Positions 11,101-26,100 of a stretch of 64,000 nucleotides of DNA are shown in pieces. Below the pieces are notes generated by a model. That model saw nothing but the letters and a program-made list of their open reading frames with translations, was not told the DNA's origin and did no database searches. The position numbers and the translations under genes were made by a program. Origin of the DNA: Anseranas semipalmata. Its lineage: Eukaryota; Chordata; Aves; Anseriformes; Anseranatidae. Where the stretch lies: positions 51,812 to 115,811 of the forward strand of contig VXAA01004091.1 of the NCBI GenBank assembly GCA_013399115.1, written 5' to 3'. Position 1 is the stretch's first letter, and every line of letters starts with the position of its first letter.

Positions 11101-14100
11101 ACTTACTAATATAGTTACATGAAAATGGAACTACATAACGGAGCTCCATAAACAAGGATTAGAAGTCAATGCAACTCAGAAGTCAAAGATACATAATGGA
11201 TTCCCTACAAGAACTGCTGCAGCAAAAATAATAGCTGTGTTCCATGCCAGATTAAAACCATGACTTGAAATATCATTGTTACAAACAGTATACTGAGATA
11301 ACCCATTCACAATATGCTTGGAAGTATTTTTCCAGTGTTGCTTAAGGAAAAATCGGAGTCTTTGAATACTACCTCTTTGCTTAGGGAGTCAGTCTGAAAT
11401 CTTTTTAAAGGACAAAATAAGTTTGGATTTTCTTTTATTGCCAACATTTCCTGCACTTTTTTGTTTCTCTTGGATGGCAATAGCTGGGACTGTTGCTTTT
11501 TAGAGGACTGCAGCACACAGAGTTTGCCTTGCACATTAGAAATTTTAGGTTTGTCCTGAAACACTCCACAGATAATTAATGAAAACCATGGTATTATAGG
11601 AGTGAATTACTGAAAGCTTTAGCAATAGAAAAGGGGAGCAAGGGTTCAATTCAGTTGTTTACGAAACTCCTTGAACTTTGTCCCTTTTTGTCCACTTCTA
11701 TATAAAAACTACCTGAAGAGCGCTCCTCACAAAAGATGACTCTTTAGAGAACTATCATCCTTGCTTAGAGACTTCAAGAAATAACAATCAGCATCCCTAA
11801 GAACTGACAAGAACTCCTCCAACACAGAGTTGGACTGTTGCAAGAGCCAGAAAGAAACTATTTAAAATCAACATAGATTATTTCAGATATTCAACAAGAG
11901 AAAAAAAAAAAAAGAAAAAAACGAACATCCGCATATTTCAATTTAGGTGATGTATTGCCTATACAAACATTTGGGCTGTGTGTCAATCAAGTGATAAATT
12001 CCAACTTATTTTTGCAGCAGAAAAACACTTTTGATGTTAACTGGAATATTTTTGAATGCAATGCCTATGTTATAGTGCACAGATGCCTTAGCACTACCTA
12101 GAAACTCCACTTACAGAACAGCTGTTGTAGTAACAAAATGAAAGCATGTAGGCATTTTCTAGTAATGAGACATTTGTTGAGATAGAAAGAACTTCTTGTT
12201 AACAATATTACTACGGAATTGCAGGGGAAAACGATTACACTTCAATTAAACTCCATCAAAGAGAAAAATTGCAACAAATCAAAAGCACATACAACAGAGA
12301 CTCGAAGCTACGGATTCCCATTTGCAGATGAGAATCAAATCCATAAAGTGTTTACTCACTCCATTTGATGTCTTTTAATCTGTTCTTCATCTGCACACAA
12401 GCCAAGGACAACATCTGGAACTTCAAAATGCATTCTTTTCAGGTACTTTGTTTCATAAAGTACTTCCAGGACCACTGGATCCAAGTTTACAAGTAATTCC
12501 TTCATGAAGCAGTACGGGGCAGGGGGGGGAGAAAGAAAATAAGGTACATGCAGTGTGATACATCTGGAAGATATGACAAGATGTAGAGGACTACCCAACA
12601 TTTTTTAAATGGATGCACATTTCGATTTCTACACAGATCTTCAGGCTCCTTTACAAATACCTGGATTTTCCAGAGTATTAATCAACCAATAGCTTCCACT
12701 GATTTCAGTTTTCTGTGACTTCCTCACTGTGCCCTAACCACCCGGCTGCTGTGACTTCCCAAGTCTAATTCTAGTTCTGCACCTGTCTCTGTGGAAGCTA
12801 ATTTGCCTGAGATGTCAGTTTCTCCATCTATAGACCAGGGACAAATGTTGTGAAGGTTAGTCTCTGTACATTTCTTAGGGCATAAAATGCTATGAAGATG
12901 CTGAATAAATCTGCAAATTAAGTTCTACTTGTCCATTATGGAATCATTAATTCAAAAAATCCCCATTTCAACCGTAATTTCTCTGCCCCACAGCAGAGAA
13001 AGGCATCTGTAAAGTAGGAATGGTAAGATTTTCTGTCTCAGCAAGCAGTTTTGAAAGCAAATGAATTACTGCAATATAGTCACTACAGTGATGTCGACCA
13101 ATACAGAAAAGACCGTGATCTCATTAAAAATTCCTTCCTTGGCTAAAATTTTGGTTAAAATAGAAAACAATACATGAAACAATATATAAAAAGATGCAGA
13201 TAAGTCTATAATAGGTACGCATTTGCTGGACACTGTCTCTTATATGTTCTGAACAAGGCAGAAGGCTTATGAAGAAGGGAGATGATCAAGTCTGCATCGT
13301 AACGTACACAAAAAGGAAAAAGAATAGTTACATCAATTACAGCAGTTCATTTTCTAACCTCATTAAGATTATTGTAACGCTGTGCTTGTCTATGCATGAT
13401 ATGATTAAAGTAGCATTGGTAATACTAAGCAATATAACAGTAATACAAAAGAATAAATCATATTTACCTTGGTTTCTTGGTGCCTGACTAGTAAGGAAGC
13501 ATATAGAGCATTTCTAGCCTGGTCAGCAAACCTGCACCAGGCTCTATGATAAATAAGTTCAAATTCCAAAAGAACTGCAGCCATTTTATTGTAGCTCTTA
13601 ACAACCTTCTTCATTTCCAGTGTCTAGAAAAAAAAAAAAGCAAACACCATTTAATCAATCTGATGAGCCTAACATAGTAGAAATGTCCTCTATCAGGCCT
13701 TTCCTCACCACCATCAGGAAAACTAAACACAGAGCTTTAAGTCATGCTATTTAAGAGATAACACAAGACAAAGAAACATCAAAGAATACTCAAGAATTCA
13801 ATTATTTGAAAGTATTTAAGTGCTCTAAACAACCTTTTTCCTGATTTTTGCCTTTATAATAAAGTCCATACTATGGCCTATACAAGGGACTGATTTGCCA
13901 TGAAGGAAGCTATAAAACTAGTATTCTTTCATGAAGTATTTGAAGTTGAATATCTCAGTCCTCTACATTACAGAGCATAGCAGATAGAAGGCTCTAAGCA
14001 TAGGTCTAACCATGGCCAACAGCGCTGCGATCAGGAATAATACAGATCAAGTCCCAGAAGGAACAAAAAAATTCACCCAAGTCATCAGCTTAACATCTCA

Positions 14101-17100
14101 AGGGAAGCAACTGTCCTGAGCCACAGAATAATAACACAGCAAAAAGAAATTCAAATCCCGGAGTAAATACTAATACCTATCTTGTTGAATGAGCCTGAAT
14201 AAAAGTTGTTAGAAAAGTGAACTTAGGAGTATAAAAATAAATTGTGTCTGTTAATAATTTGTGTTAGAATTCAGCATAAATCACCCTCTGCTAATTTCCA
14301 ACCTTCAGAAGTGTGGTTTTCTTTTTAAAGAATCTCATTGGATGGTCAATTTTTCTGTACAACTGCTGAGCCCACATAATCTTCCCTGTTACCTAAAACA
14401 CAGAAGATATGAAGTTATATTTCCGTTAACTTAAAAAGTCAAGAAGAAAAGTCCTTTTTCTTTGTCATTTATTTCATTCTTACTGGTGGAATATTACGTG
14501 GTATAGGTGGATTTTCTTTTTGCTTCTGGTAGAGTTTTTGAACAAAGTCTAAGTCTCGACTGTATTGCTGAAGGACAATGGTATACTTCTCATTAAGATC
14601 AATTTGATTTTCTCCTATTTGTTCAAGTTTCATCAGAAGTCCCAGCATTTGTTCAGTCTAAAAATGAGGATAGAACATTTACTGCAGAAGATGTTGACAG
14701 TTCAAAAAGTCATTGTTCACAAACTCTGTTTTGTTTTTTTATTTATAACATAATTTATTTAAGTTGGTAAGTTATTTTCTAAGAAACACAGAAAAATCCA
14801 TCCAGACAAGTCAGTGAACTTAACTTCTGTATTTTGTCCCATATAGAATATGCTTACCACAGCCTTAACCAAGAAACTGCCACTAACACAGTTTGCTGGA
14901 ACATTTTTTTTTTCTGACTCTCAAATCCTCACTCTTTTTTTTGGGAAACAGTTGTGGTAGAACACCTACAGTTTTCCTCCTGTTTCATTTACATCTAATT
15001 TCATGATCGGGGACTGAACTAATGAACAGTACTGACAGTAAGGTAACATATGGCAGAAACCATTTCATTACTCCTGCCTGGCTAACACGAATAACTTAGA
15101 AGTGCAACAGGAAGTATCTTTAAATACACTCCTGTACAATAAAATTTAAACTCTGAGTATAGCTTCTTTTACTTTCACATTAATTAAATTTAACTGCATT
15201 TCTTTAACATTATCATTCTCCATTTCCCCTTTAGTTCATTCTATAATTTAGAAACACATCAAAAAATCTTTTGGATTCAGTTTTTGTTATAGATGGTTAC
15301 AGCTATCTTCCTATTATTTTTCTTCTGCTTTTTTTGTTTCTGTTAGGAATCCCATAGTTGCTGTTCTTTTCCATGTAAAAGAAAAAAGCTAACTAGCTGA
15401 TGAATCTGTACTATGCTGTGGCAGGCAAACAACTAAGAGTTTAGGAAATGGAAGCTATCAACTCTGCATCAAACTCACCTGTTCTGACTAGCATTATATA
15501 TTTGCATATATATATAACATAGGCAACCTGTGGAAGCCCTTCCAGGCTGAAGTCTTACATTTGATGAGGCAATGAACTGAAGTCTTCCCCCTGCACTTGC
15601 AACTTCTCTTTCACCTCTGCACTAACATATGACAACAAAGGATCAGTAGCTTGGCTTCACCACTTTGATTGTTCCAGTAACGGGATACTGGGCTGCAGTA
15701 TAAGAACTGCTGAGCAATCCCCTCAGACTGCACGTACTGTTTAATCATCTGCGATAATCCTACTCCAAAGCTTGGAACTTCTGTCAAATACATGAATTGT
15801 TTCACTTTGCTGGGCCCAAGAAAATGATGTTGTATGCCCCTACAAGAAGTTTAATTTTGTTTTGCCTTTTTTTTTTTTTAAGGGGAAAAAAAAATCAGAT
15901 ACCAAATTTTCAAGAGGAAAGATAAGGAAGCATCACAGTACTGAACATTATTCCTGGACTGCATGTGAACATACACAGCACAGGAGAGGAAACACTGAAA
16001 GAGAGCAGAGTAAGAGAGAAAGAGCAAGTCAGTCCAAATACAGTGAAAGAAAACTGAGCCATGGAAATAAGACAGTTCAAGACACAGTGAGAGAAGGAAG
16101 GACTATCCTAGTGTATCAATAGCATGGTGGGAGAGGGATGGGGAACACTAGGATGAAGAAAGAAAATAAAACAGAAAAAAACAGGGCTATAAAGTTGGTA
16201 AGGAAAGATGCAACTGGCACTAAGTAACAATGGCCGTTAACTTTGAGCACTTCTGCAAGCTACTTTTAGAATACTTGTAATAGGCTTGATGCCCTGCTAC
16301 CTTATCTCAGGCAGCCACCAGCACAGTGAGAACACTGCCAGTAATGAAGGAGTACAACAGGAGTTGTGGGTACTCAGCCTTTCTGAACGCCAGAACAGGG
16401 GTTTGCATTTGTAAAATTACTCACAGTTACAGTCTTCTCAAACCAGGAATCCACAAATTCTTGTATGGACTCGTACAATGATGCAATTTGGTTCTTAAAT
16501 TCAAGGTAATCTTTTTCAAACTAGGAAAGTGTAAAAGAAAAAAATATCATCTATACTGTTGCTTTCATTTCATGCAAAATTATTTCCCTGAAATTTCTGC
16601 AGAATTTGCTTTATCTGCCCAGTACACATGTTCAGTACTGAATTAAAGAGGACAGGGACAACACCAATAATGAAGGCATTTACATTCTAAGCAAATCAAA
16701 CAAAAAACAAGAATTATTAGGCTATATGATTAAAGCTTCATCTTCATGAACACAAAGGACTACAGAGGAACAAGGACAGGCATAGGAAATCTAATAACCT
16801 AATCAGAGAAAACAGTACATTCACCCAGCTACTCCCAGCACTGCCACAGGAGAGCGCTCAGCTCACTGTATAGGTGTAAAACCCATCGAGAGTAGCAAAC
16901 CGGACAGGCTCTCTAGAGCACTTTACAAACTAAGGAAGGTTATTATTAGAAGAAAACCAAAGGTCCTCTGGACTTGTATGATTTAAGTACAGTTGCAAGC
17001 AATAGTTCAGGGAGGCAGCAAAGTCAACATTTCTAGCATTTCCATTGTGAAGCTGTCAATCCAGTAAAGCGAGCAATCTACGTCTCAAAAAAGCAGCTCT

Positions 17101-20100
17101 ATTCCAGGATGTCCAGTAGATATTTAAATCTGAATTTGAGTCTGAAGCACTTTATAAGTCACTTTAGTTTTCATCATGCGACTCAGCACTGGAGGAGATA
17201 CCATTCACTTCTCCCTCTGAAATGGTCATCTAAGTATTGATACTGCCTTTATTATTCCATTAAGTAACAGAGTAACTCTTGCAACTAGATAAACTGAACT
17301 TGATGCATTGACCTGCCTGAATTAGCTTTCGGTCTGCAGTTCCAAATATATGCATCCCCAAACAAACAAGTTTAGGAAACATTGTTTGTATCATTACCTA
17401 TCACACAAAACCTAGTTTACCAAAAATTAACAAAAGCATATGAAATAAAAAGCCAAATACACCCAAGCAATTTCAAATTGTATTAAAACATAGGAAAGTA
17501 TTATTACTGCAACAAAATGCTATATGCACTGTTATAAAATTTAGTCTTCTTTGCATAACTGCAATAAAAAGCATAGGATTAAGGAAGTGATTGTCAGACA
17601 AGTGCTGAGTGTATGTACCTCCTGTTTTCTGTGGTCCAGAACATCATATTTTTTTGATTTGGTGTTTGTAGCAATGCTCTGGTAGTGAGTACTGATCTCT
17701 TCAATACCTTCTATTTTTATACGCTGGAGGTCTAAAAGGCTTTCCATGATATTGCTCATATCTGAAATCTTCTCCAAACGTTTACAGAATGTATCAAATT
17801 TTCCAAAAATGTAGTTTTCACTGATGATAAAAAGCAACAGAAGTATTATTATACATTCATATCAGATTTTTTCTATTTAACCTGGGTATATTCCACCAGA
17901 ACTACTACTGAGTTTCACATTGAAAAAATTTTACAAAGTAAAAACCATTTTAAAATAATGGATACAACACAGAAAATGCTTAATTCTTATGTACGTCAAC
18001 TAAAACCTTCTCCACATTTCACAGGAGTTATTCTTGAAACTAATAGATGTGAAAAGAGATCAAAATGTGAATAATACATAAAGACTTGCTCCATGCTTTA
18101 AGTGCCCATATAGGTAAAACTCCTCTTCGCATTGTGATTGACAGCCCAGCCCAAAGCTGACTAAATTCAACTGGAGTCTTTTCACTCATATTTTTTAGTA
18201 TTTCAGACCACACACAAACATATACATTAATTTAGCACATGCATAAATTCCCTGAATTCCTTTGGACATCTGCTAAATCAACAAGCAACTGGCAAAAACT
18301 TGTCACTGCTTACTTCTTGAATACAAAAAACAAAACAACTCTGCAAGCTCATGATCTGATTATAATACATATTACATTTTAATTGAGCATTTAACTTTTC
18401 AGGTAGCCAGTAGATATGATGACGTCTCCTTTATAAATCTTCTAAGTGAATGTGATCTAATATTAGAGTGAGTTATTTACCTGAAATCAAATTGTCTGTC
18501 ACTTGGATTTTCCTTTAGCTTCTCCCTAATTCTCTGAAAGGATGTTCGGTACTGTTCTTTGAGGGAAATGCATTGTTGTATCCTCTTCAGCAATTCTTGC
18601 CTGGGCAAAAAAGCACAAAAGACAGAAAATCATCCTAAGGAGCTGCACAAAAGAGCTTAAATAAAAATAGAACATTTCAGTCAGGTAACTGCAAAATAAG
18701 AATGCAAAATTATGCATTACCTGAAAAGCATTCAAAATACGAAGATTACATTAAAAGTTCCTGTTTTAAATTTGTTATCCAGACTGGATATTTTTAAGTG
18801 TAGGCTTTATTTTCATCCAACCAACATTGTCACAGCATGACTCACATAGGACTTACACCAGGTAAATCCCAGCTACTGAGTACCTGCAGTTTGGCCATTT
18901 CTCCATCTTCTGTAAACTATGTCTAACTGATGGGGTTTTGTTTGTTTATTGGTTTTTTTGTTTTTTTTTTTTCTAGGCAGACAAGACTGGAAAGGTTTGT
19001 TTGTTTGTTTGTTTTTCCCAGACTACAGAAAGCATGAGGAAAGTCTTGTTACTTTGAAAACATAAACAAGGAAGATCTCTGTTACTAGGGTCACAGGTAG
19101 TTATATCTTACACACAGATTCATTAGCCATGAGGTACTATTATACATGAGGTATACAGAGGAGACATGGAAATTAGTCATAAGCCATTTACCCAACACCA
19201 TTGCTCCACTTTGGCTTTGTTTTTCAGCTTCCAAAATATCATCAGGAATTAAAATGATTGCCAAACTTTATAGATTGAAACCTCTAACTGGGACAGAGAG
19301 AAAATTCTGCAGTGACAGCAGCACCAAATAAATAAATAAAGGAGAAGAATGTCTCAAAAAAAAATCTCCTAGAATATACATCAAATTGTATTCTACCTTC
19401 ATTTATATTAATTCTTTAGGATCTATAGAGCCAGTACTTAACTGATCGTAAGTGATTTCTGAAAAATTCCCTTTACCCATACCAAAATACAGAAGGAATC
19501 CAAATATTTTGTCAGATTTACTTTTATGTCTCCCATCCTGTTACCTCAGTGTCATCTTTGACTTGGCTGTATCTTAAGCACACACATCTTGACTCTCTAT
19601 GTATTGATGAAGATTGTAACACTTTTTCCTCCTCACCTCAGTAACCATAATTTTGATCCATTTATACTCTTTCAAGAGACTATTCCAATCATTACTTTCC
19701 TAGTTGATAACTTGAGACATCAGGCTCGTTTTTATCATTCTCTGTGGTTGAATCCATCTCTTTTGCATGACAAGAATCGACTTTTTCTCCTTTTCTATGT
19801 TTTCCTAGCCTATCCTAGCTACTTCTCATTCTTCAGATACACCTGTCCTATAAGTGATGTCAGCATTCACCACCCACTTGTTGAGTTTCATACAAACACT
19901 TCTGTGCTTCCACTTGTGCTGTATGTAGCACTTGGGAGCAGCTCTTTGCAAGTATCCATAGAGCACCTAACTCCTTCCTCTCCTTGAAATGTCTCCATTA
20001 GTTCTCCTGGCAATCATGCCAACAAAACATCTGAGGGTATCACATAGTTTGCTGAGAACACTGTCATTCCAGCTGACCAACACTTCACGATAGCTGTTTT

Positions 20101-23100
20101 TTTCTCCATCTCTCTTTCATCCCCCCCATCTCGCCATCCACTTCTATGTTTTAGATCGCAAGCTCCTTAGAGCTGAGGAAAACTTTTTGTTCGTTTTTTG
20201 TATAGTGCCTAACATTTGTTGAAAAACAGGGACTCCTGCTTATACTAATAGCTCTAACAAGCACAACAGAACGGAAGAACAAAACTAGTCTTAGGATGTG
20301 TCTAACTAACAAACATATTGTATATCTATATTTTTAAATTTAAGGTGCCTCTTTGGCACTATTAATACTCCTCATGTATTTGCCCATTTAGCATTATCTA
20401 CAGAATACTCAGAAAATACAAGTCTAAGCCGCATTATATCACCCGCATACGTGGCTCCAAACTGAGTTCAATTGAATTGTGATTATGGTCCTGGTATATA
20501 TTATCACCTTTCTCAAACTGACTTTGCTATCCACTAACAGCAAAATATAAATCTCAGGTTGAACTTTGCCAGTTTGTCCTTGGGGTTTCTTTCTGAAGAA
20601 CCCCAGCTCCCAGTTCTAATAGCTTAAGTGTGTTTTGGTCCATAAAAGCCATTGGGACAAAATATTAAGTATTATATACTGATATGCCTTACATGCATTT
20701 CAGTAACAATTTTTTTCACAAGACATAGTAAATTTGTTTTGCAGAGTACTTAATTCTACACAAAACGAGTAGTCACAAGCTTAAAATTAACACGGAAATT
20801 AGAGCCTGGTAGGAGAACCAGGGGCTACTTATATTTACATTTTAATAATCTTGATGACTAATCTATGATTTTACTTCTCGTGTTAACAGAAGAAGATGAA
20901 ATTATTAAAATTCTGTCACCTGTCCAGATCCCAGATTTTGGAAACACCTTCACATAGATATGTCTTGCATGTGTTAATCATTTGATTAGTGATTTTAAGA
21001 AGAAGAGATGTCATGTGCTCTGATGTGTTGTAGTATGGTGATGTACAGTAGATCATACAGACAGCATTCATTAAACTGGGTACGTGTTCCATCATTGTTA
21101 CCTACAACAGGAAAAAATGGGAAAGTCAATAATTCAAATTTCCTAAAAACATAATGGAAAATGTGACAGCTCTGGGAGTATGTTTATCAGTGGATAAACA
21201 TCATTTTGATTTTAACACCTTGCTCTTGTAGACATATCATTATGAATTGGACCATCCAATTCACCTAACACACTATGTCCAACAGGAAAATGTGGGGAAT
21301 TGGTTATAAATACATGAGTAGGCCTTCTTCCAGTGCAGGATTTTCCAGAGGAAAAGGAGAAGCTGTATTCTTTTTGACCATGGCCTCCAGTATGTGAAGG
21401 TGCTGTAGTCTGTTTTGCAAAGAAATATGCTGCCTGAGGAAAAAAAGGCATATTTGTACAAAAAAGTTGGCCTGCTGGAGGAAGTACAAGAAGAAGAAAG
21501 CTGGCTTTTGCTCATTTTGCCTAGATCTGTTCAGAAAAGAAACCTGGAAGGGGGAGGAAAGGTAACAGTCATCTGTATTTTACTGAGGATACTGAACTAT
21601 AGAGTTCTCTGTCCCACAGAAAGATTCCACAGAAATGCAGCAAGTCAGTGCTCATCAGTCAAACACATCACAAGAGACAGTGACTGCCCTAGAACAGAAT
21701 AACAAAGTATGGCATCTAAGAGTCAAGTCCAATAAGGCAGAACAGTGAATATTTGCAGAATAAAAGCAGTGGAAAATAGCACAATGTATTCAAACAGAGT
21801 TTGAGCTTTGAAAACAATATGTAAATAACTCGTAAGCAGCTGGATTATGTATAGGTGTATGTCAGAGAGACAATTGAGCTTGACATCAGGTTCAGAAGGG
21901 GCTTGGAAAAACATGAACTATTGTTTATTTTCCTATGCCCTTCAATTATCTTCTGGAATGACAACAACCTCCCACACAAAAAGTATTATCATCTCTGGCT
22001 TATTCAAAATTTGTAAACTTATTTCACCGATGCCATAGGAATTAACTTGTCCACTAAACATCAAGCCTAGGAGTTAAATACTGAAAGGAGAAATATCTTT
22101 CTTTCATCAGCAAAAGCCTTTTCTTTCTTTTCTAAATTTCATGTTAAGTGTTTTTATTTAGAGTAATACTTACAGGGGAAGCTTTGGCAAGTGGGCCAAA
22201 AAATTTATCCAAAGTATATAAATATCTCACGTTGTTTTTAGCTTCATTGGCAGCAATTGTTATATTACCATCCTGAACAGAAAAAAAAAGAAGAATAGAA
22301 TTAATACTTTCACAGTGCATGCTGCTACAGGACTATGATTCCAAAGCTTAATGGAAGTACAATAGCATGGTTTTGATAACCCAACTTACATTTTAGAATT
22401 GTTTAGGATGGTTTTAGCATAGTACAACTATTTTTTTTTTCTTTTTTTAAATTACCAATTCTACAGAACTGACAAGAACTGACATGCTCCCTGAAATAAA
22501 CCAGGGTGCTCCCATCTCAAATACCTTTTTTTAAGAAGCACTTGTTAGGGCAAATGAGTTCACAACTAATGCTTGCATATCCTTCTATTTATGACAAGTG
22601 GAACTCTCCAGTTCTTAGGAGGCTATATGTATGAAAAACGGAAGACTGTATGAAGAAAGGAATCTAGTTCATTATCCTTGACTTGTACTGGCTCTGTACA
22701 GACACTATCATCCAAAATCCATTTATAAATATATATATAAAGGCGTGCAAATACTTTAAGCACACTGCCAAAAACTCAGTAGGATGACTCTATTTTCCTG
22801 GTCTATTTTCAAAATGGTACAATATCTTTGTAAGTGCTAGAAGATCTACATTCTGGTGTTTTTAGGTGTCAGATTGCTTGTACATGGCTTACAACTTGTT
22901 TTCTGGCCTGTCTACAATTTTGGCTATGTTTAGATAGCAGATACCCACTTACCTGAAGTAGCAGTTATGCTACAAGAAGCCAGTAGTCAATAATTCTACA
23001 AGCAATATGAGAAACTTTCAGACATGGTTACTGTTGGCCTGTATAGGGTACAGCTTGAGAGACTTAAAAATGTTGTATTGCTTTACTTTTACACAACCAT

Positions 23101-26100
23101 TCCACCCACTATCTTTTGGAAAGACATGTTACAGGAGCACTGACTTCCTTTCAAGTCATCTATTTAACTTCAGGATCATTGGTGTTATGTGTTTCAACAA
23201 AGGGAGAATAAACCACAGTATAAAAACAGCATAAACACTTGTACTGTTCTTAGAGTTGTGTGTACAACACAACTATAACACAACATAACTTTCGTATATA
23301 TAACAAATGCAATACTGTATTAATTTTAAACAACTTTTATTAAAACATAGTAATTACCAGCTCTTTCCACTGCTTTAACGTCTTTGATCTTGCTGCCTGA
23401 AGAATACTTATAATTTTCCTTACTCTTGAACTCTTGATCTCATCTAAAAGGCTTTGAAGAAAGAAACACATTTAAATTTCTCTTTGGAATCGGAGTTTAT
23501 TTTTATTTAAATCTAAAAAAAAAAAAAAAAGCTTCTGTTTTAACCTGTTAAATGATGACATTCTTGACTTCCAATGTTCCAGCTCTGCAGATGGACCAAT
23601 GTCATCAGCTTCTCTTCTCATTTGCTCACTCTCCACTAAAACTTGTCTGATCTGTTTGATCCAAATCATTAACACCTTTTCAAGTTTCTCAGTGACCTCT
23701 CTGTTACTGCCTTCGAAATTAAAGAACAGGACAGTCTCATAAGTACCAAAAAATAAATACAAATTTTTTAACTACAGACATGAAATGGCCTTGGCAAACG
23801 GAAGCTGAGACTCCATGTAAACTGAGTATATTCAAATCGCTGACTAACAACAGGAATAGATTAAGACTACAACATCAAGATGCACACACATACATCTTAT
23901 ATCTACCTACTCAGTTACTATTGCAAATCCTTTACAACAGGAACAGCTAATAGAGGGAGTTTCTAAGGGAAAAAAATAGTGATGTGGTTTTGGGACAATC
24001 ATGTATCAGAGGTCCAACAAATTCATTAACTATGATGTGCATATTTTTTTGCTTGCATTTGTTATGTAATGGCTCACTTCTCTATATTTCTCTCCTTCTG
24101 CCATTGCAGCCTATTTCACACTAAAAGCATCCCATAAAGGACACCATTATCAACAGTCACAAAAAAAAAACCAACATAATTTATATGTTATCACACCTTT
24201 TAGATCGGTCTAGCAGCTGAAAAAGTCCAGTGTACTTTACTTATTATGCTTAGGATTTGTTCATCTTGAACTATTAAATGGGTCTAAAGAATTCGTTCAG
24301 CCATATAACATTACCATCTCATCTTAAAAGCCACCAGTTCTTCTCTGGAAGTTGGTCTGCCATAGGCTAATATAGGGCAGAGAGGGACTGCAGAATTATT
24401 GACCAGTTTGGTATGATTTCACTCTGAAATTCCTACAGTGATAAGAAACAGTGGAAGGCTAATGTTCAAAGAGACAACCACTCAATTTCATACATATGTA
24501 TATGTATAAATATAAAAATAATTTTATATAAATCTGTCGTCTTTGACTCACAGTCATTGGACATAATATTGGATAAGATTTCCCCAGTATCAAAAAACAC
24601 AGAGTATACACACTAGTACATGGCTTCACTTGGCAACCGTTTGGCCTGCAAACCAGGAGGAACAGAGGCCAGTGTGTACACACAGGTAGGTAAGGAACCA
24701 TCTAATCCTTTAAGATCTATGAACTAAAGAATAGGCAAAAGAATGTTGATTTTATGATTAGGCAGTCATAAACATGGCAAGAGTCAACAGAAAAATGTAT
24801 ATAGCTCATGGAAGATGAATTAATTCTTCAAGGTAAATCTTTAAGAATGACATAACATTTATTTTCTTATAACCAGCACCATCGTTGTGTTTACTTTGCT
24901 GTAGAAATTAGTCACCTGCAGTTATGTAGTCAGATGGGTTCTGTAAATTGCTGACATTAATATCAATATCCACTTTTGCGAGCTGAATTTTATCTTCTAG
25001 ATTCTGTCTTGATGATGACAAAGTACCCACAAATCTATCCACTGAATACAGAAAGTCTTGTATCTGGCTGTTCTTCAGACCTTCTTTCACAGCTCCCCAG
25101 TGCTGATTGTTTAACAATTTACAAATAAAAAGAATAAAAAATAAAAAAGTAAAACAAGTAAAACTCTCTTTTTTTTTTCAATACAAAAGGGCTTTTTATT
25201 TTATTTATTAGAAAGATATTTCTTATTCTTGACAGTATATAAAGATTTATCAGTACACCCCTTCAACTACACTTATCAGTACTATAGCACAAATATTTTA
25301 AAGTGTGCATTGATTTACTTATTCTATTAGACAAGAAGAGACAAACCAGCATGAGGATCTCAAGAAAGAAAAATTCCTCCCTGTTCTCACTGTCCTCACA
25401 CTCAATTGTCATCTTTTTTTTTTTCTCTCAGTTTGATTTGGCATCCTCTGAACAGAGTAAACAGATTGTAATCTCCCTTATTGCTCCTGGATTAGAGAAA
25501 AAAAACTGCATAAAATAATAGGACACCATCATTCTCAACAGACACTGAGCCTTATTAAATTTTCTACTTCTGAACATGTACTTCTAGAAGCAACAGAACC
25601 AACTGTGATGCTTTGCCAGTTCCATAAAACAAGGACAACTCAAAGAAGCTGGATATCCTGGCTGCGATCTTGTGCTTTCTGTCCGCACTCTAGAATAAAA
25701 TCATGGACTGATCTTGTGTTCTGCCAGAAGGACTTGGCACTTCTTTCAATCCAAGCTTAATATAGTTTTAATTAAATCATAACAAGTTTGCCTTAGTATG
25801 ACTGTTCTGCTATTTTCTTCTTTGTCGTGAGTGTTACAGCTGCTGCTATTGCTTGAAAATAAACAGTAACTACGTGAATTTCAAACACTTAAATACAAAT
25901 TGCACGTCTCTTATAAAGGCCTGTCTTAGACTTGTATCTTTTTCTGTCCCCTGCTTTACGTTCATCTGATGCAGCAGTCACTTGCCTTAATTCCAAATGT
26001 TCTTGAGGAAAAAAAAAAAACTATTTGATTACCTGTTGGGATTTAAGTGCTGGTATCATGATCTGGGATAAGAAAAATTCCAGGCCCTGAAGGATATTTC

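Noticed and set aside
11307..11564. 85-codon minus-strand frame between dynein exons 19 and 20
   Set aside because: Lys-rich but not part of the dynein alignment. Exons 19 and 20 already join in phase without it.
19589..19987. 132-codon plus-strand open frame
   Set aside because: Pyrimidine-rich DNA gives a Phe/Leu/Ser-rich translation; probably part of an old repeat and antisense to the dynein gene.
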